Below, one piece after another: positions 1-13,000 of a stretch of 29,882 nt of DNA. This DNA is from Allomyces macrogynus ATCC 38327. Its lineage: Eukaryota > Blastocladiomycota > Blastocladiomycetes > Blastocladiales > Blastocladiaceae. Each line of letters begins with the position of its first letter. The stretch's first letter is position 1. Below the pieces are notes generated by a model. The model saw nothing but the letters and a program-made list of their open reading frames with translations. It was not told the DNA's origin and searched no databases. Location: the NCBI GenBank assembly GCA_000151295.1, contig GG745339.1, positions 908,017-937,898 of the forward strand, in the 5' to 3' direction. The position numbers and the translations under genes are program-made.

Positions 1-87
1 CCGGCTACCAATCGGCTACCAATCGTTCTCCCCCCAATACTTAACGATGCATGCCGTCTCATGGTGTCCAGGTCGCCGAAGATGCGT

Positions 88-3006
88 TCAATCACGCCCT
101 CCAAATTTGTCCGGCCGCCAGAACGTCGAAATCGCCGCACGGGATGCAATCGCGAAATGTAATAGTCCGGATCGCAACACTCGCCCGGGATTCTTGCGGC
201 GACGCGAACAGCAGGCGGGCACTTCTTCCGACTCGTCCTCGGGGTCCCGCGGCTGTAGCCAGTACAGGAAGTCATCGAGCCACGCGGTCGCGGGAGAGGC
301 CAGCGCCGAGACGTTGGGTCGTTTCCGTTCCTGCTCGAGTAGGTTCGGAATCGAGTTGACGTCGCACGCCGTGAACCGCGCACACATGGCCTTCCAATGG
401 TCGTGGTTGCGCAAATCGACGTTCTCGGCCATGAAATACACGGGCGGGCCCATGCTGAAGTACCGGTCGAGATCGTCAAAGTAGCTGACCATGTGCGAGT
501 CGCCCGGCAGCGCTGCGCGCTGGTCGAGGCCAAGCGAAATGTTGGACAGGAGCAGGGTAGAGCCGATTGAGAGCGCGGCGACCGTGGCGAGTAATGCGCG
601 CCGGTACCGCACAAGGATTTGCGTGTACCGCACCCACGCGGCACCTGAGTGTTTCAGCGCCGGGACGTGGATCATGGCGAGAATCGCGACAAACAGCGTC
701 ACTTGGAGCAAGAACAGGGCCGCGACCGTCGCGGCCGCATACAGCGCAAACGACGACACGGCGGGAATGTCAATCAGTGCGGCCGCCAGGAAGATGAGCA
801 GCTCGCACGCAAACGAAAGCAGGAACCCGGGCCCCTGCCGGGCCAGCGCGAGCGCGATCCGGTACGGCGTCGACGGGAAGATGTGAATCTGTTCGCGCGC
901 TTCGACGAGCAGGAACACATTATCGACGCCAATGGCCAGCGCGAGGAATGGGATCACTTCAAGCGAAATGAACGTGCACGGCACGCCGAGCCAGCTGAGC
1001 GTGCCAATCGCCATTGACACACTGAGCAGCACGAGTGTCACGGCCGACAGCGCGACCGTTGGGCTGCGCAGCGTCTGCACCAGGTAGGCGACCATAGCCA
1101 GGTACGAAATGGCGATTGTCAGGTAGTCGGCCGACGTGGACGCAATCAGTTCCGTCTCGACCGACGACTCGGTGCTGTAGCTGAGCCGCAACGATGCGGG
1201 CGTCGTCCGCTGCGCGTCCTGGAATTTCGTGCGCAGCCAGGATTCCCACTCTTCGGCGGCGTCAATGTAGGTCGCGTTGCGGTCCGAGTTGCGGTTGACG
1301 AAGGTGACAATGAACGCGCGCGTGCCGTTCACCTGGTCGACAATCAGCTCAGGCTTGAGCGGCTGCAGGAACGCGGGAAGGCACGCGGGCATTGTCGGGT
1401 TGCCGAGACATGACGCGAGGTGCTCGCGCCAGTCGGATTTCTCGAACGTGGCCAAGTCGTCTTGCCAGTAACCCGTCACCGACTGCACGACGCACCCGTC
1501 GGGGCCCTCGGGTTCTGGCAGCGGGCGGAAACAAAAATCATTGAGCGAGAGACCGTTGGGTGCGCGCTCGTGCTTGATGGCCTTCTGCAGCGCAAACAGT
1601 TGCCGCAGCGTCTCTTCCGACACAATGGACGCGTTCGGGTCGGGATCGGTCGTCGACAAGATGACCTGCTGCGTGCGGTAAAACGGCCCAAACTCGCGGT
1701 CATAGAACGCCTTGCTCGCCGCGGCAACCGAGTCGGGCGGGACCCACAGGTCCTCGGGTCTCGTCACGAGCTTCAAGTTGAAGATCCACCCGGTACTGCA
1801 CGCCGCCACGAGCAAGAGCATGGCCAGAATCGTCGTCTTGGGCCTGTGCGAGCACACATGGCCGAGCGCCAAGAACAGTTGCGAGATCGGGTCGGTCGGC
1901 AACGAGTTGGTATCGTCGGCCGCGACAAACGGGCCATCGCGAATCGGTGATTGCGGGAATGAGTCCATGGACGGGGACAGGAGGGGCGCCTCCATGAGAT
2001 CGTCGCGCAAGAACGCGGGTGCCTCGAGATCGTCCTCCGAGTCGCCGATCCGCACGCGACGGTTCCGCGCCTGCCGCTGTTTCCAGGCACGCCGCACCCA
2101 CCGCGTCACAAACGTTCCGAGCCACGCGGTCAGGACGAGTAGTTCGAGCGCGAGACCAAGCACGGCCCACAGGTGCCAGGTCCCGACCATGTGCGGCGGA
2201 TCGGGTTCGCGGATCGCGGGCAGGATGGGGCACACGGCGGCGCAGTCCATGCACGAGCAGCGCAGCGCCGTGTCGGTCGAGTTGCACGGCACAGAGGGTG
2301 GGTTGTGCGGGCGGAAATCGAGCGTCGATTGCACGGGGAACTTGATCGGGAACGGCGACCCGCCGACTTCGGGTTTGGGCGCGCCCATGAAGTCGAGGAA
2401 CTCTTGCGGGGTCTTGGCGCCGCCACCGACAAAGTCCATGACGAACCGGTTGTCGCCGCCGAATTTGATATCCTTGCACTGAGTTCAAGCAAGAGATTGG
2501 TGGTCAGGTCGCGCTGGATCAGAATACAGGTCCCAAGTCCACATGTCCACAGTGCGTACCGAGTCAAACAGCGCCGTGGAAAACTTGGGCGCGACATGGT
2601 ACTCGACTGCGGTCGCCGCCGTGCCCGCCGGGAATTTTTCGGTGGCCGTGACGTTGACGAACGAGGCCTGGTCGGGCGAGCAGCTGAAGTCGCACCAAAA
2701 CGTCTTGAGGTTCTCCCAACAGGCTGGGCACGGTTGGACAAACCGGTTCGCGATCTGGATTGAAGCCTCGAGCGTGTCGACCTGCGCGGCATCACAGCAG
2801 ACGGGGCCCTGCGCGTAACGTTCGCCACAGAGCTGTACGAGGTGCGTACGCAGCTTGGCGTTGGGGTCCTTGGCGGACATGTCGACGGCGCAGTTGAGTG
2901 GGGGTGCGAGAAAGGAGCGCTTCCCACACTGGCCGTACATGGCGCAGCGTCCGCGACCGTCGCGCGGGCGCGATGCTGGCGGCGGCGGTGGGTGGTGGTC
3001 GGGCAT
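88..3006 (-). CDS. NPC1: NPC1/Ncr1-family sterol transporter, 3' end incomplete
   Basis: Niemann-Pick C1-type protein, which moves sterol out of the lysosome or vacuole lumen through its membrane. Exon 1 is 3006-2560 and exon 2 is 2478-88; the 81 bp intron (2559-2479) has donor GTACGC and acceptor CTCAG and joins ALFDS to CKDIKFGGDN as in the family. The first ~150 residues are the cysteine-rich sterol-binding domain (CAMYGQCGK, CCDAAQVDTL, CSPDQASFVNVTATEKF). A CSCMDCAAVC motif and a membrane helix follow. Residues ~597-760 are the sterol-sensing domain, with the signature LEVIPFLALAIGVDNVFLLV. No clear signal peptide follows the start used here, so an upstream exon is possible. After the CCSRRRKNPG stretch (about 150-190) the frame seems wrong: cysteine motifs expected in NPC1 appear in the other two frames. 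About 300 C-terminal residues of a ~1,250 aa family are missing off the left edge. Confidence 0.93.
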
Positions 3007-3412
3007 GGTGCGCGCAGGAGTCGGTGGATCAGATGCGCGAGAGCGGCGGTGTCGGGGGCGATCTGGTGCTGTTGGGTGCTGTTTGGGTGCGGCCCTGCCA
3101 GTGCGGCAAGTTGCGTGTCAAGTCGTGGCCGCCGTCGGTGCAGATGCGAGCGGCGCGAGGACGGCGACGACGACGACGTCCGACGACGATGGCGGGCCAG
3201 ACTCTGCCGCTGTGGTCAGTGTGTGAAGTCACACTTCTGCCTGCGCGCAAGTCAGTTCATGATGGCTGGTTTTGGAGCGGCGCTTTTTTGGGGCAAGTCG
3301 CAACGCTGCGCGAAGAAGCGTCCGACGCGTCGCGGGGCGAGTCACTTGACGACCTGCCAGGAATGTCGAGCCGCAGCCGCCTGTTTGGCGAGCTGACATC
3401 CGCAGAGACTAG

Positions 3413-3928
3413 TTGGTCGGTGTGACGGTGTCTGCGACCAGCTCCCCGCACACAGCTGTGCTGGGAGCGTTCTTCCTCCTCGTGCTTGCCTCGTATCCGC
3501 CGCGACCGGCACTGCCAACCGCCCGCACTCTGGTCGGCCGCGCCGCCCGGCGCCCTCGCTCTCTCTGCGCCGACCAGCGAGGACCCGGATCCGTCGCGAC
3601 CGTTCGCACCTCGGCCAGCCCTGCCAGCACCCCGTCGGAGACAACAACAAGTACCCGCACCAGCGCGACGCGACGCCCGTCGTCATTGCGGCGACGCGGC
3701 GACATTGTGCGAAGATTGGCGCAGATCAAGTGCATTGGCGTGGCGACCAACGCGCTCGACAACCAGTTGCAGCTGCACGCACCCTCACTTGGCCGACACG
3801 GCCAACACCACCAACGCGGCCCGTGCCGACGCTCATTGCGCACGCGTAAGCGCTCCGGCGGGCCTGGACCCGTCTCCCTGCCCAACAGCACCCGTCCCGG
3901 AAGCGCGCTCGACCGCAATTGCGTGCCG
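3413..3928 (+). other. Candidate upstream ORF in the leader of the giant gene
   Basis: An ATG at 3413 opens a frame of 172 codons up to the likely splice donor at 3929. It starts with a hydrophobic, signal-like segment (TAVLGAFFLLVLASYPPRP) and then becomes Arg/Ser/Thr-rich low complexity with moderately high GC3. If the intron 3929-4042 is removed, the frame ends at a TGA (4058-4060) that overlaps the giant gene's ATG (4057-4059) as ATGA. I recognise no homologue. It could be a regulatory upstream ORF, a separate small protein, or chance in GC-rich DNA. Confidence 0.22.
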
Positions 3929-4042
3929 GTGAGTACACGTCGATAATCACGACCATCTCGAAGCCGCATCGTTGACCGCTCCACACCAACCCTACTCGCC
4001 CGCGATCTCGTTCCGCGTCTCTCTCTTCCCCTCTCCCTCCAG
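3929..4042 (+). other. Probable 5' UTR intron of the giant ASH gene
   Basis: A strong donor GTGAGT follows GTGCCG at 3929. A pyrimidine-rich tract (CTCTCTTCCCCTCTCCCTCC) ends in the acceptor AG at 4041-4042, 14 nt before the ATG at 4057. The length is 114 bp. In the frame of the giant protein, the exon upstream has a stop codon at 3847 and no ATG after it, so the intron most likely lies in the untranslated leader. Confidence 0.6.
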
Positions 4043-4056
4043 GAACCGACCCCAGC

Positions 4057-7000
4057 ATGATCCCCGTCACGCGCGGCCCGCCATCGTCCACCTCGTCGGC
4101 GAGCACGACGCCCGCCGTGGCGCCAACGTCGCGCACCAACAGCTTTGCGGCCAGCTCGGGCGGCGCCGTGCCACCCGCCATGACCACGGCCAGCAGCGGC
4201 GGTGGGACGACGGCTTCCGCAAAGACGCCGCTCTTTGAAGTCTCGCTGCCGGCTAAACTCGAGCTCGACCAGGTCTACTGGAATGGCCTGCACGCGCTAC
4301 ACCGGTTCTCGATCCGGTCCCTCTGCATTGAACCGCTCGTCATCAAACTGCGGTCGAATCTCGGCGCTCAAGTCGCGTTCCAGCTGACCAACGAAAACCT
4401 GCCCGACCCGGACCCTATCGAGGGCGCCGTCAATGCCGCCTGGGCCGTGGAAGCCGCTGCGGCCGCGGCTGCCGCTGCCGTCTCGGGGTCGGGCGTCGCA
4501 ATACCGCCGCCGCCGCTCCCGCCGCCTCCCTTACCCTTGGCCGATACGCCCACCACGGGGTCCGGGGCGAACCCGCCGTCCCTGACGAAAACGGTTTCAT
4601 CAACGTCGTTTTCGTCACGCGCATCGCTCCTCTACTCGCCGCTCTCGGCCACGTCGCTCACGTCGTTGCCGGACACGCACTTGAGCGGCGCCAGTACGCC
4701 GTTTGAACTCGTACTGAACCCGCGATCGGCGAGCGCCACGGGCAGCGACGGTGCAGGTGCTGGCGGTGCCGGTGGATCTGGTAGCGGCGCGCACCGCGGC
4801 GCCGCATCGCACCCGCTGCACCTGGTCGCAACGACCAACACGGCCACGGCGGCGGCACTTGGCGCGTACGCGAGCGGAGGGCCGTACGAGTCGAACCAGT
4901 TGTTCAACTACGTCAATCACATTGACGAGCTGCACCTCGACCCGTTTGAAACGTGCCGCGTTATTCTCGCGTTCTTGCCGAATCCGCCGGAAACGCATGC
5001 GAATGGAACCAGTTCCGCGGCCGGTGGAGCCGCACCGGGTCTCGCGTCGTCGTCGGCCTCGCCCAGCGACGACGCGACGCACGACTTTGTCTCGGTGTCG
5101 GGCATGATCATGTTTTACGGGTTTCGGGAATCGACGTTGCGCCCCCCGCCATCCACCACGGATGAAACGGTCACATCGCCCGTGTCCGCATCACCCGTCG
5201 ACGCGTCGTCGTCTGCCGCCGACCCGGCGGAGCCAGCGACGGCACCCGTGCGATCGGCATCAGCCACTCCAGGAGTAGCCGGCACGCTGCCGCTATCGCA
5301 ACGAGCCGATTTCCATACGGCCGTCAAGTTCAAGGCGCGCGTGTGCGAGTCGGTGTTGTGGTCGGACGTGGCGCAGAACGGTCTGTTGTTTGAGGACTGT
5401 GTGTTGGGCGGCACGTTCCTGCGCGACTTCACCGTATGGAACCGGTCCGAGGTGGACCTCTACTGGGTCATGAACACGGCCGATGTGCCGTCGTGCCTGT
5501 CGTTTTGCGACTACAACACAGGTTCGTCTTTTTTATTTTTTTTAATTATTATTTTTTATTTTTTGCACATCTCTATTGTCTGTTGGCTGAGAATGGAACT
5601 GATCCACTATTCCACTTCAGGCGAGCCCATCGACCCGAGCAAGCCGATCCCGGCCTACTCGTACTGCCGCGTGCGCGTCACCTACAAGCCGCCGCAAACC
5701 GGTGACTTTTCGTACGAGCTGCAGCTCGAAAACGCCAACGACGCGAATAACGTCGAGGTCGTGCGCGTGCACTGCGTCGTGCGGTCGGCCGAGCGCGAAG
5801 AGTCGATCGTCCTGCTCTCCGGGTCACAGCTCGATTTCGGCGATATCTGCGCCGGGACCTGGAATACCGCGAAACTGGTCGTGAAAAACGTGTCTGAGAG
5901 CCCCGTCGACATGCGGTTCGCGACCGAGGGCGATGCGCCGGGCATGGTCGTGTTCAATGTCCAGCAACAGACCCTCGATTTGGCGTTGGGCCCGACGATT
6001 GACGCGATGATGCGCACCGACGCAGTGGTGACCTCAGGGTCGCGGTCGCATGGGGCGTCGTCATCGACAGGACACGCGCGCAGCGGTGGCGGGGGGTACG
6101 GCAGCCCGACAGTCGGGCGGCGCGGGAGCCCGAACTTTGGTGGCGGGACAGGTGGGGTCAGCGCGACCTCGTCACGGACTGGATCGCCCGTTCCGACTCG
6201 GTCTGTGTCCATGGAGTCGGCGTCAGACGCGTCGTCGCCGTCGCCACGACCCGCGTCCGCGCGCCGCACCGGCGGCACCGGCACGCACACGTCGGGCCAC
6301 CACCATTTCGTCGACGCCGACGATGACGACTCGGATTCCGAGTCGATGGTCTCGACGCGGTCCTACCCGTCTCTCGCGTCCCTCCCCGCGTCGACGAATG
6401 CCGCGGGAAGCACGTCGGCGCCCGTTGGGTTGGGGCTCAGTTCCCTGTCGGGTGCGGGCGGGTCGAGTGTTGGGCTTGCGAGTGCCGGTGCGGGAACGGG
6501 CACGTCGTTGCCGTCCGGCACGAGTCCGACAAGTACCGGCGCGCCGACCGCCGGTGGTGCTGGCGGCGACCACGGGTCACCGACCCGTGGGCCGCAGCAC
6601 ATCGAGGAGCTGATGCTCAAGCCCGGGTCGGAGCGCACGATCTTGGTCTCGTACAACCCGGAGCGCGCGAACGTCGACGACTACAATGCGGGCCACCTGG
6701 TCAAGCGCGCGTTCCGCGTGGTCCTGCACTATGGCAAGGAGCGCAAGGTCGTGCAGTGCAAGGCGCGGTCATGCACGTCGTTTATTTCCGTCACGCCCGC
6801 GGTCGTGCAGTTTGGCGACACGGATGTCGGCACGCTCAAATCGCTGCCGATCAAGATCCACAACTTGTCGGACATTGCCGCGCGCGTCGAGCTGTCGTTT
6901 GCGTCGAAAGTCCTGTCGTGCCACCGCGACGACCTGGCGATTGCCCCGCGGCAAGCGGTCGAGGTCAAGATCGACATTTACCCGCGAAAAGTGAACCCGG

Positions 7001-10000
7001 ACTACCGCAAGCAAATCACGGTCATGAACCTGTTGAACCGGCGCAACGACCAGATTGTGGAAGTGCGGTCATCGAACATCGACAAGCAGCGCATTACCTG
7101 GCACTCGCTGTTTTACCGGATCATGACGCCCAAATCGACGAATTACCTGGATTTCGGGTGTGTCGCGGGCAACCACTACTCGGTGCGCACGTTTTCAGTG
7201 CAGAACATCAGCCCACGCGATTTGACGCTGCACATTGCCTCGTCGCACGAGCACATTCAGCTGTACACGAAGCGCGCGTCACGGCCCCAGAAAATGTCAC
7301 TGCAGGAAAAGAAGCACGTGTTTGAGGACATGGCCGACCGCAAGACCATCAAGCGCACCAACTCGGATTTGCTGGTCCCGAGTAATGCCGAAACGCCGGC
7401 CTACCTCGACTTGGCCGTGCCGAAAAAGCAGGCGCAGGTAAAGGCGACCGCCGCGTCCGGGTCGGCGCTCGTCAGCACCGTCGACGAAGTCGTGCGCATT
7501 CTCGAGCACATCAATATCGCCAACTTGCCCGTGTTCCCGGTCGCCATGGAGCAAAAGTACGTCAAGCTCACGCTCGCGCTGCGCAAGTCGCTCGACCAGG
7601 CGATGCGCGCGGGGGACTTGGTGCCCGTTACGACGAGCAATGTCACGATTCCGCCGGAAAAGGATGTCGAGTTTATCGCCGTCCTGACGGCGCCCGGGAT
7701 CAAGGAGCGGCGCAAGAAACTCGATGCGAGGCTGCTGTTCCAGCTCGTTGATTACGATGCCGCGCAATTGCCGAACCATCCGGGGATCCTGCCTGTGCGC
7801 GAGTTTTTGGTGCGCGCGGTCCTGTGCCCGTGCACGCTCGAAGTCGGCCAGCGCAACATCAATTTTGGCAACGTTGAGCTGCAGTCGGAAATGCACAAGA
7901 CGCTGGTCGTGCGCAACAAGGCCGATGTGCCCGTCCTCTACTCGATCAAGAAGTCGGGTAGTATCGCGTCGGGCGATCTCGTCATTGACCACCGGCTTGG
8001 CATCATTCCGCCGCACGGCGCGCGCGAAGTCACGTTTGCGTTCCAGCCGAGCATGCCCGGTGGGTTCTTTGAGAAGATGACGGTCGAGAATGTCATGAAC
8101 CCAGAGAACTCGCAGGTGATCTTGCTCAAGGCGCAGGTTAAGAAACCCGACTCGTTTTCGATTCATACCGAGTCGTTGGATTTTGGCGTGTGTCTCGTTA
8201 ACGAGTACTCGGTCGCACGGATCGTGACGCTGCACAACACGCACCGCCAGACACGCACGTTCACGGTGCGCGTAGAGGAGGCCGACGAGTACCTGCATTT
8301 CGAGTTTGGCGCCGTCAAGTCGGAGACGATTGAGCACCAGGTCGAGGACGTGGAAGAGAAGATCGAATCGCTCGAGCAGAAACTCAAGATTGCCAAGCGC
8401 AAGGGGCGCAAGGACAAAGTCGACAAGATCACCGAGACCATCAGCAAGTTGCGCCGCGGCACCGATATGATCGTCTCGACGAGCCAGGACGAGGTGATTC
8501 CGACGCCATTCCCGGCCGACCGGAAGGCTGGGTCGTTGACGCTGCCCGTCGAGCCGCACACGATCAAGAAGATTGCCGTGGTCGTGCGCCCCAAGGCCCT
8601 GACCAAGCAGCAGGCGCCGGCCGCAGGCACCGTGCCGTGCTCGGGGTTCATCTACATCCACCACCACAAGAACACGGATATCCTGAAAAAGGTGCCCTAC
8701 TCGTGCGTCGTGTGCTACGACCAGGCCGCATTCATCGATTCGCTCGACCACGGCAGCGGTGGTGCGCGCATCAGCCCGCCCACGGCCGTGCCGCCGTTTG
8801 CGCTCCCGAGTCCGCCGTCGGTGTTACGACCCGATGCTGAACGGCCGGACCTGACCGAGTTGGAACACCTCGACCACTTGCCGGCATCGGCGATTGTGGC
8901 CGCGCCCGTCCCGCCACCACCGCCGCGACCGCTGACGCTCGAGACGCCCGTCGTGGAGCTCGGCAAGTTTACGATTGGCCAAGAGGGCTCGTTTTACTTT
9001 GTGCTCATCAACAGCAACAGCGTGCCCGTCGAGTACAGCACCGAGGACCCGGCGGTCGGCGAGGCCGAGCGGCAGGGCCAAGTCGCGCCGAACGACCGCA
9101 GAGTCATCAACGCGACGATTGTGCCAACGACGAGTGGCAAGCAAATGTACAAGATTGACGTGCAGAACCAGGGCCAAACGCTCACGTTTGCCGTACACTT
9201 CACGGCCGTCTACAAGGAAGGGCTCGTGTTGCGCCCGCACGACAACCCGGAGGCCGACCCGATTGGCGACATTGACTTGGGCTACTGCTACACGTCGAAA
9301 AAGTACACGGTGCGCGCGGCCGTCGACATTACCAATACGATGCCCGAGCCCGTCAAGGTCTCGGTCGTGAGCACGCTCTCACAGCAGGCTGTCATGTTTG
9401 CCGATGCCGAGTGCCAGACACCCTTGGCTGACGTGCCACTCGGCCCAGGCCAGACTGTTGTTTGGTACCTGGCTGTGCAGCCCAACCTGGCGTCGCAGCT
9501 GCCCATCATGGTCGGCAAGAAATCGCTCGTCACGTACGAGTCGCGGTCTCTCGTGGGCGGTTTCAAGTTTTTGTGCGCGAGCGCCGCGTCGAGCGATGAG
9601 ATTTGCACGCAGCACCTCAAGTTCCAAGCGGTCACGGGCCAGTCCATGTTCAGCGTCTCGTCCACGTTCATGAACCTTGGCGCGATCACCGAAATTCAGG
9701 ACCTGACGGCGGCCGTGACCGTCTACAACCTGTCCGACAAGATGCCTCTGCACTACACGGTCACGAGCTCGAACCCGGACGTGATTCACGTACACGAGTA
9801 CCCGGCCGTGTTGCAGGGCAGCGACGCCGCGGCCAATCCCGACGGTACCGTCGCGTCGTCGCGTGGGACTGTCACGCTCACCATTCGCGCGCGCGGGTTC
9901 GGGTACATTTATGAGACCCTGACCATCACCAACGTGCACTGCCCCGATGTTTCGACGCAGGTCGTGATCACGTTGCTCGTGGACCCGCACCAGCTCGATA

Positions 10001-13000
10001 TTGCGGCCACCGCGCACTTGCCGCCTGCACCGGTGCTTGTGGCAAGCACGACCCCGCCCGACCCGCTGCCGTTGATTCAGTGGAACCACATTTACGTGTA
10101 CCCTGGTGGGTCCGCAGGCCGGCTCGTCATGACTCCCGGCGCATCAGCGCAACAGATTCGGTTCACCAACGAGTCGGGCCACGAACTGCGCCTGTTTGCA
10201 TGCAGCGACTCCAAGGCGTCGCTCACGGCCATGGACCCGACGATTAAGCTCGCCGACGCGCCCGCCGTGGCCAAGTGGGCGCCGTGCAGTCCCATCATGA
10301 TTGTACCGCCCAACATTTCGTGGTCGTGCCAAGTGCAGGCGCCGGAACCGCCACCGCAACTGACCGACGACGACGTGGCTGCGCTCAACCAGGGGCGCAC
10401 CATCAAAATTCGCGGCATCATGGTGTTCTGCCACGAGACGGACGAGCAGGTCGTAAAAGTAGTGGAAATGCTCGGGTACTACTGCATTTCGCGTGCCGAG
10501 ATCGTGTCCAAGCAAGTGCACGTCAAGGCGCGCCGCGGCGAGCAGCCGTCGTTCACGGTCACGGTCAAGAACGGCGCGTCCTGTCCGTGCCAGCTCGCCG
10601 TGCAGTGTCCCTCGCTGATTCGGTACCTGGGTCCGCCCGTGCTCGACCTCGAGCCGTACGCGAGCGCCGACCTGGTCCTTAAGCTCGACTCGACGCACTT
10701 GGCCGGCGGCCACCACGAGTGGAACGTGACGGTCAACAATTTGGTCAATCCGGCCAACACGATGACCGTGCCCGTGACGGCCAAAGTGACGTGCCTCGAC
10801 TTGACGGTTTCGGGTGGGGACCTGGACGCGGACCGCGGGCTGCTGCTGCCGCCGATCCCCGTGCCCAATCTGACAGGCGCGTCGCTCGACGCATGGTGCA
10901 CGCTCACCAACCCGCAGCCGTACGAGGTGCGGATCACGGTCGCTGTCGAGCTGATTCAGCCGCTCGCTGACCTCGTGCAGCTGCAAGTCCTGTCGCGGTT
11001 TTCCAACTCGCCCATCAACTGGCTGACGCTGCCGGGTAACGGCAGTATCGAGGTCAAGGTCAAGGCGGTCGTCTTGGATACGGCGCGGCTCACGGCGAAC
11101 ACGCCCAAGTGGATCCTGTCTGATACGGGGATTCAGCTCGGCCAAGTGTCGGTCGAAAACGAGGACGGCCGGTTCGTTGTGCCCGTGCGCGGTATTCTCG
11201 TCGAGCAGGGCATGTTTGACGTCGAGGGAACGACCATCAACGTGTCGGTTGGCGCGTCCACGACGATTACGGTGACCAATCTCTCGCCACACCATGCTCT
11301 GGATCTCGGTGTGAGCCTTGAAATGCTGCACGACATTGGCCCGTGCGAAGTGCATGTGCCCGAATCGGTGCATGTTCCGCCATCGGCGTGCGTACAAGTG
11401 CCGCTGGACCTCGTCAAGTACGACCCGGACGAGTCGGGCGACGTGTTTTACGTGCACTTCCAGGACCGCGCGAGCGTCCAGCCCACGTCCAAGTCGGTCA
11501 AGCTGCGCGTCACGGAACCAGTCGTCGCGCCGGAACCCGTGTCGGCGCTGCTCATGCCGGACGTCGTGGGTGCCGACGCCGACGAAATCATCAGTCTCAA
11601 GGGGTGCCCCCGCAAGGGCAAGCTCTACGAGCTCGACTTGGGACAGCAGGATCTCGGGTCGGGTAACGTGACGCGCAAGCTCGTCTTGGAGCTCAACAAG
11701 TCGGTCAAGTGCCAATTCCGCGTCAAGGGGATTCCGCCAGACCCAGCCGAGTGGCTGTCGGTGAGCAAGAACGAGGGCGTGCTCGACCCGAGCGGGTCCA
11801 AGTCGCAGTCGATCACGCTGTCGTTCAACACGAACATTCGCAACGTCTTCTACACGTACCTGATCATCGAAAACGTCGACTACCCACACGACCACAAGTA
11901 CATCAAGGTGAGTCTCGAGGTCGTGGCACGTGTCAATGTGCGCAAGTCGCGCGCGTTTGAGCTCGTGTGCAACGGACTCGACGACTCGCCCAACATTTTC
12001 TTTGAAAACGTCTACTATGGTCACGACTACTCGTCGCGCAGCTTCATCATCCACAACCGTGAGCCGATCCCGCTCGAGTTTACGCTCAAGCTGCAAAACT
12101 TGGCGCCGAGTGACGTGACCGAGGTGCTTTTCTCGACGTCCAAGTCGATCCCTAAGCTGTTCCGCACGGTCGTGGTACCTGCTGAGTCGTCGACGCGTGT
12201 GTATCTGAGGTTACGGCCGGCACCAGGCCCAACGGCACCAGCGGGCCAGCTGGCGACGCCGTTGCCCGTGGGCCAGACGAGCCCGCCCAACGACCTGCAG
12301 TGGGCCGCGGCGCACTCTGGGTTTGGCCAGTTGCTGTCGCCCGACGTAGAAGTCAAGGAGTTTGACATTGTCGTCAACTGCCGCTTGGTCCGCGACTACC
12401 AGCAGGTGATTCACGTCAAGGCCACATGCCGGTCGCCGCAACTCAAGTGCCCGCACCCAGAGGCGGTGCTGTCGGCGTCCGTGACCGAGGATGGGTCGCG
12501 GATCGTGTGCGCACAGCCGTGGCAAGACTTGACAATCATGAACCTCGACGCCGAGCATCCGCTGCACGTGGAAATGGTCATGCCCGGCGCAACCCTGTTC
12601 CTGCTCGAAGAAGCACCCGTCGTCACGCTCGCGCCCGGCGAGCACCGTCGCGTGCGCGTCAAGCTGAACATTGACGAGGCGCAGCGGCAGCTCGACGCGC
12701 TGCGGCGCGAAAAGTACGTGCAGGAGCACATGCTAGTCTACAACCGGTGGCGATGCACGGAACGCGCGTTTGTGACGCTCAAATTGTCGCTCGGATGGCT
12801 CGACGATTTTTCGCTGCAATGGTGGAATACGCGCACATCGCCGAGTTTCATGGCGCTCGAGGCCGACGCCTACTTGCTGTTGCGCGCGCTGAACGCCGAC
12901 CCGAGCCTGCTCTTCACGACCACGCCCACGCCCAACGACGCCATCTTTTTCCAGTTTCGTGTCCTGATCGACCAGCTCGTCTACATGGCCACGATCACGG

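Larger units (their letters stand above)
3007..4056. promoter_or_regulatory. Shared upstream region between NPC1 (-) and giant ASH gene (+)
   Basis: About 1 kb between the divergent starts. It has no recognisable conserved protein. It contains a CGA-type trinucleotide run near 3161-3190, open frames on both strands that look like GC-bias shadows, and a probable 5' UTR intron (3929-4042) of the plus-strand gene. In the NPC1 frame at 3177-3139 (minus) a short hydrophobic stretch VVVVAVLAPLASA resembles a signal-peptide core. A stop codon and the lack of any GT donor separate it from the NPC1 start, so I do not assign it. No clear TATA box was seen. Confidence 0.5.

Noticed and set aside
3409..4293. 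Minus-strand 294-codon frame across the divergent region and the start of the giant gene
   Set aside because: Low-complexity Arg/Gly-rich translation that overlaps the conserved plus-strand exon and splice sites; no recognisable domain.
5522..5620. A genuine transmembrane helix in the giant protein
   Set aside because: The hydrophobic residues come from a T-rich segment with GT...AG ends, while the flanking sequence joins smoothly without it. Treated as an intron; only retention would make it protein.
7297..12096. Long minus-strand open frames (about 484 aa at 7297-8751 and 650 aa at 10144-12096) opposite the giant gene
   Set aside because: They mirror the GC-rich codon pattern of the plus-strand gene, are very rich in Arg and His, and show no domain. 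They are antisense shadows.
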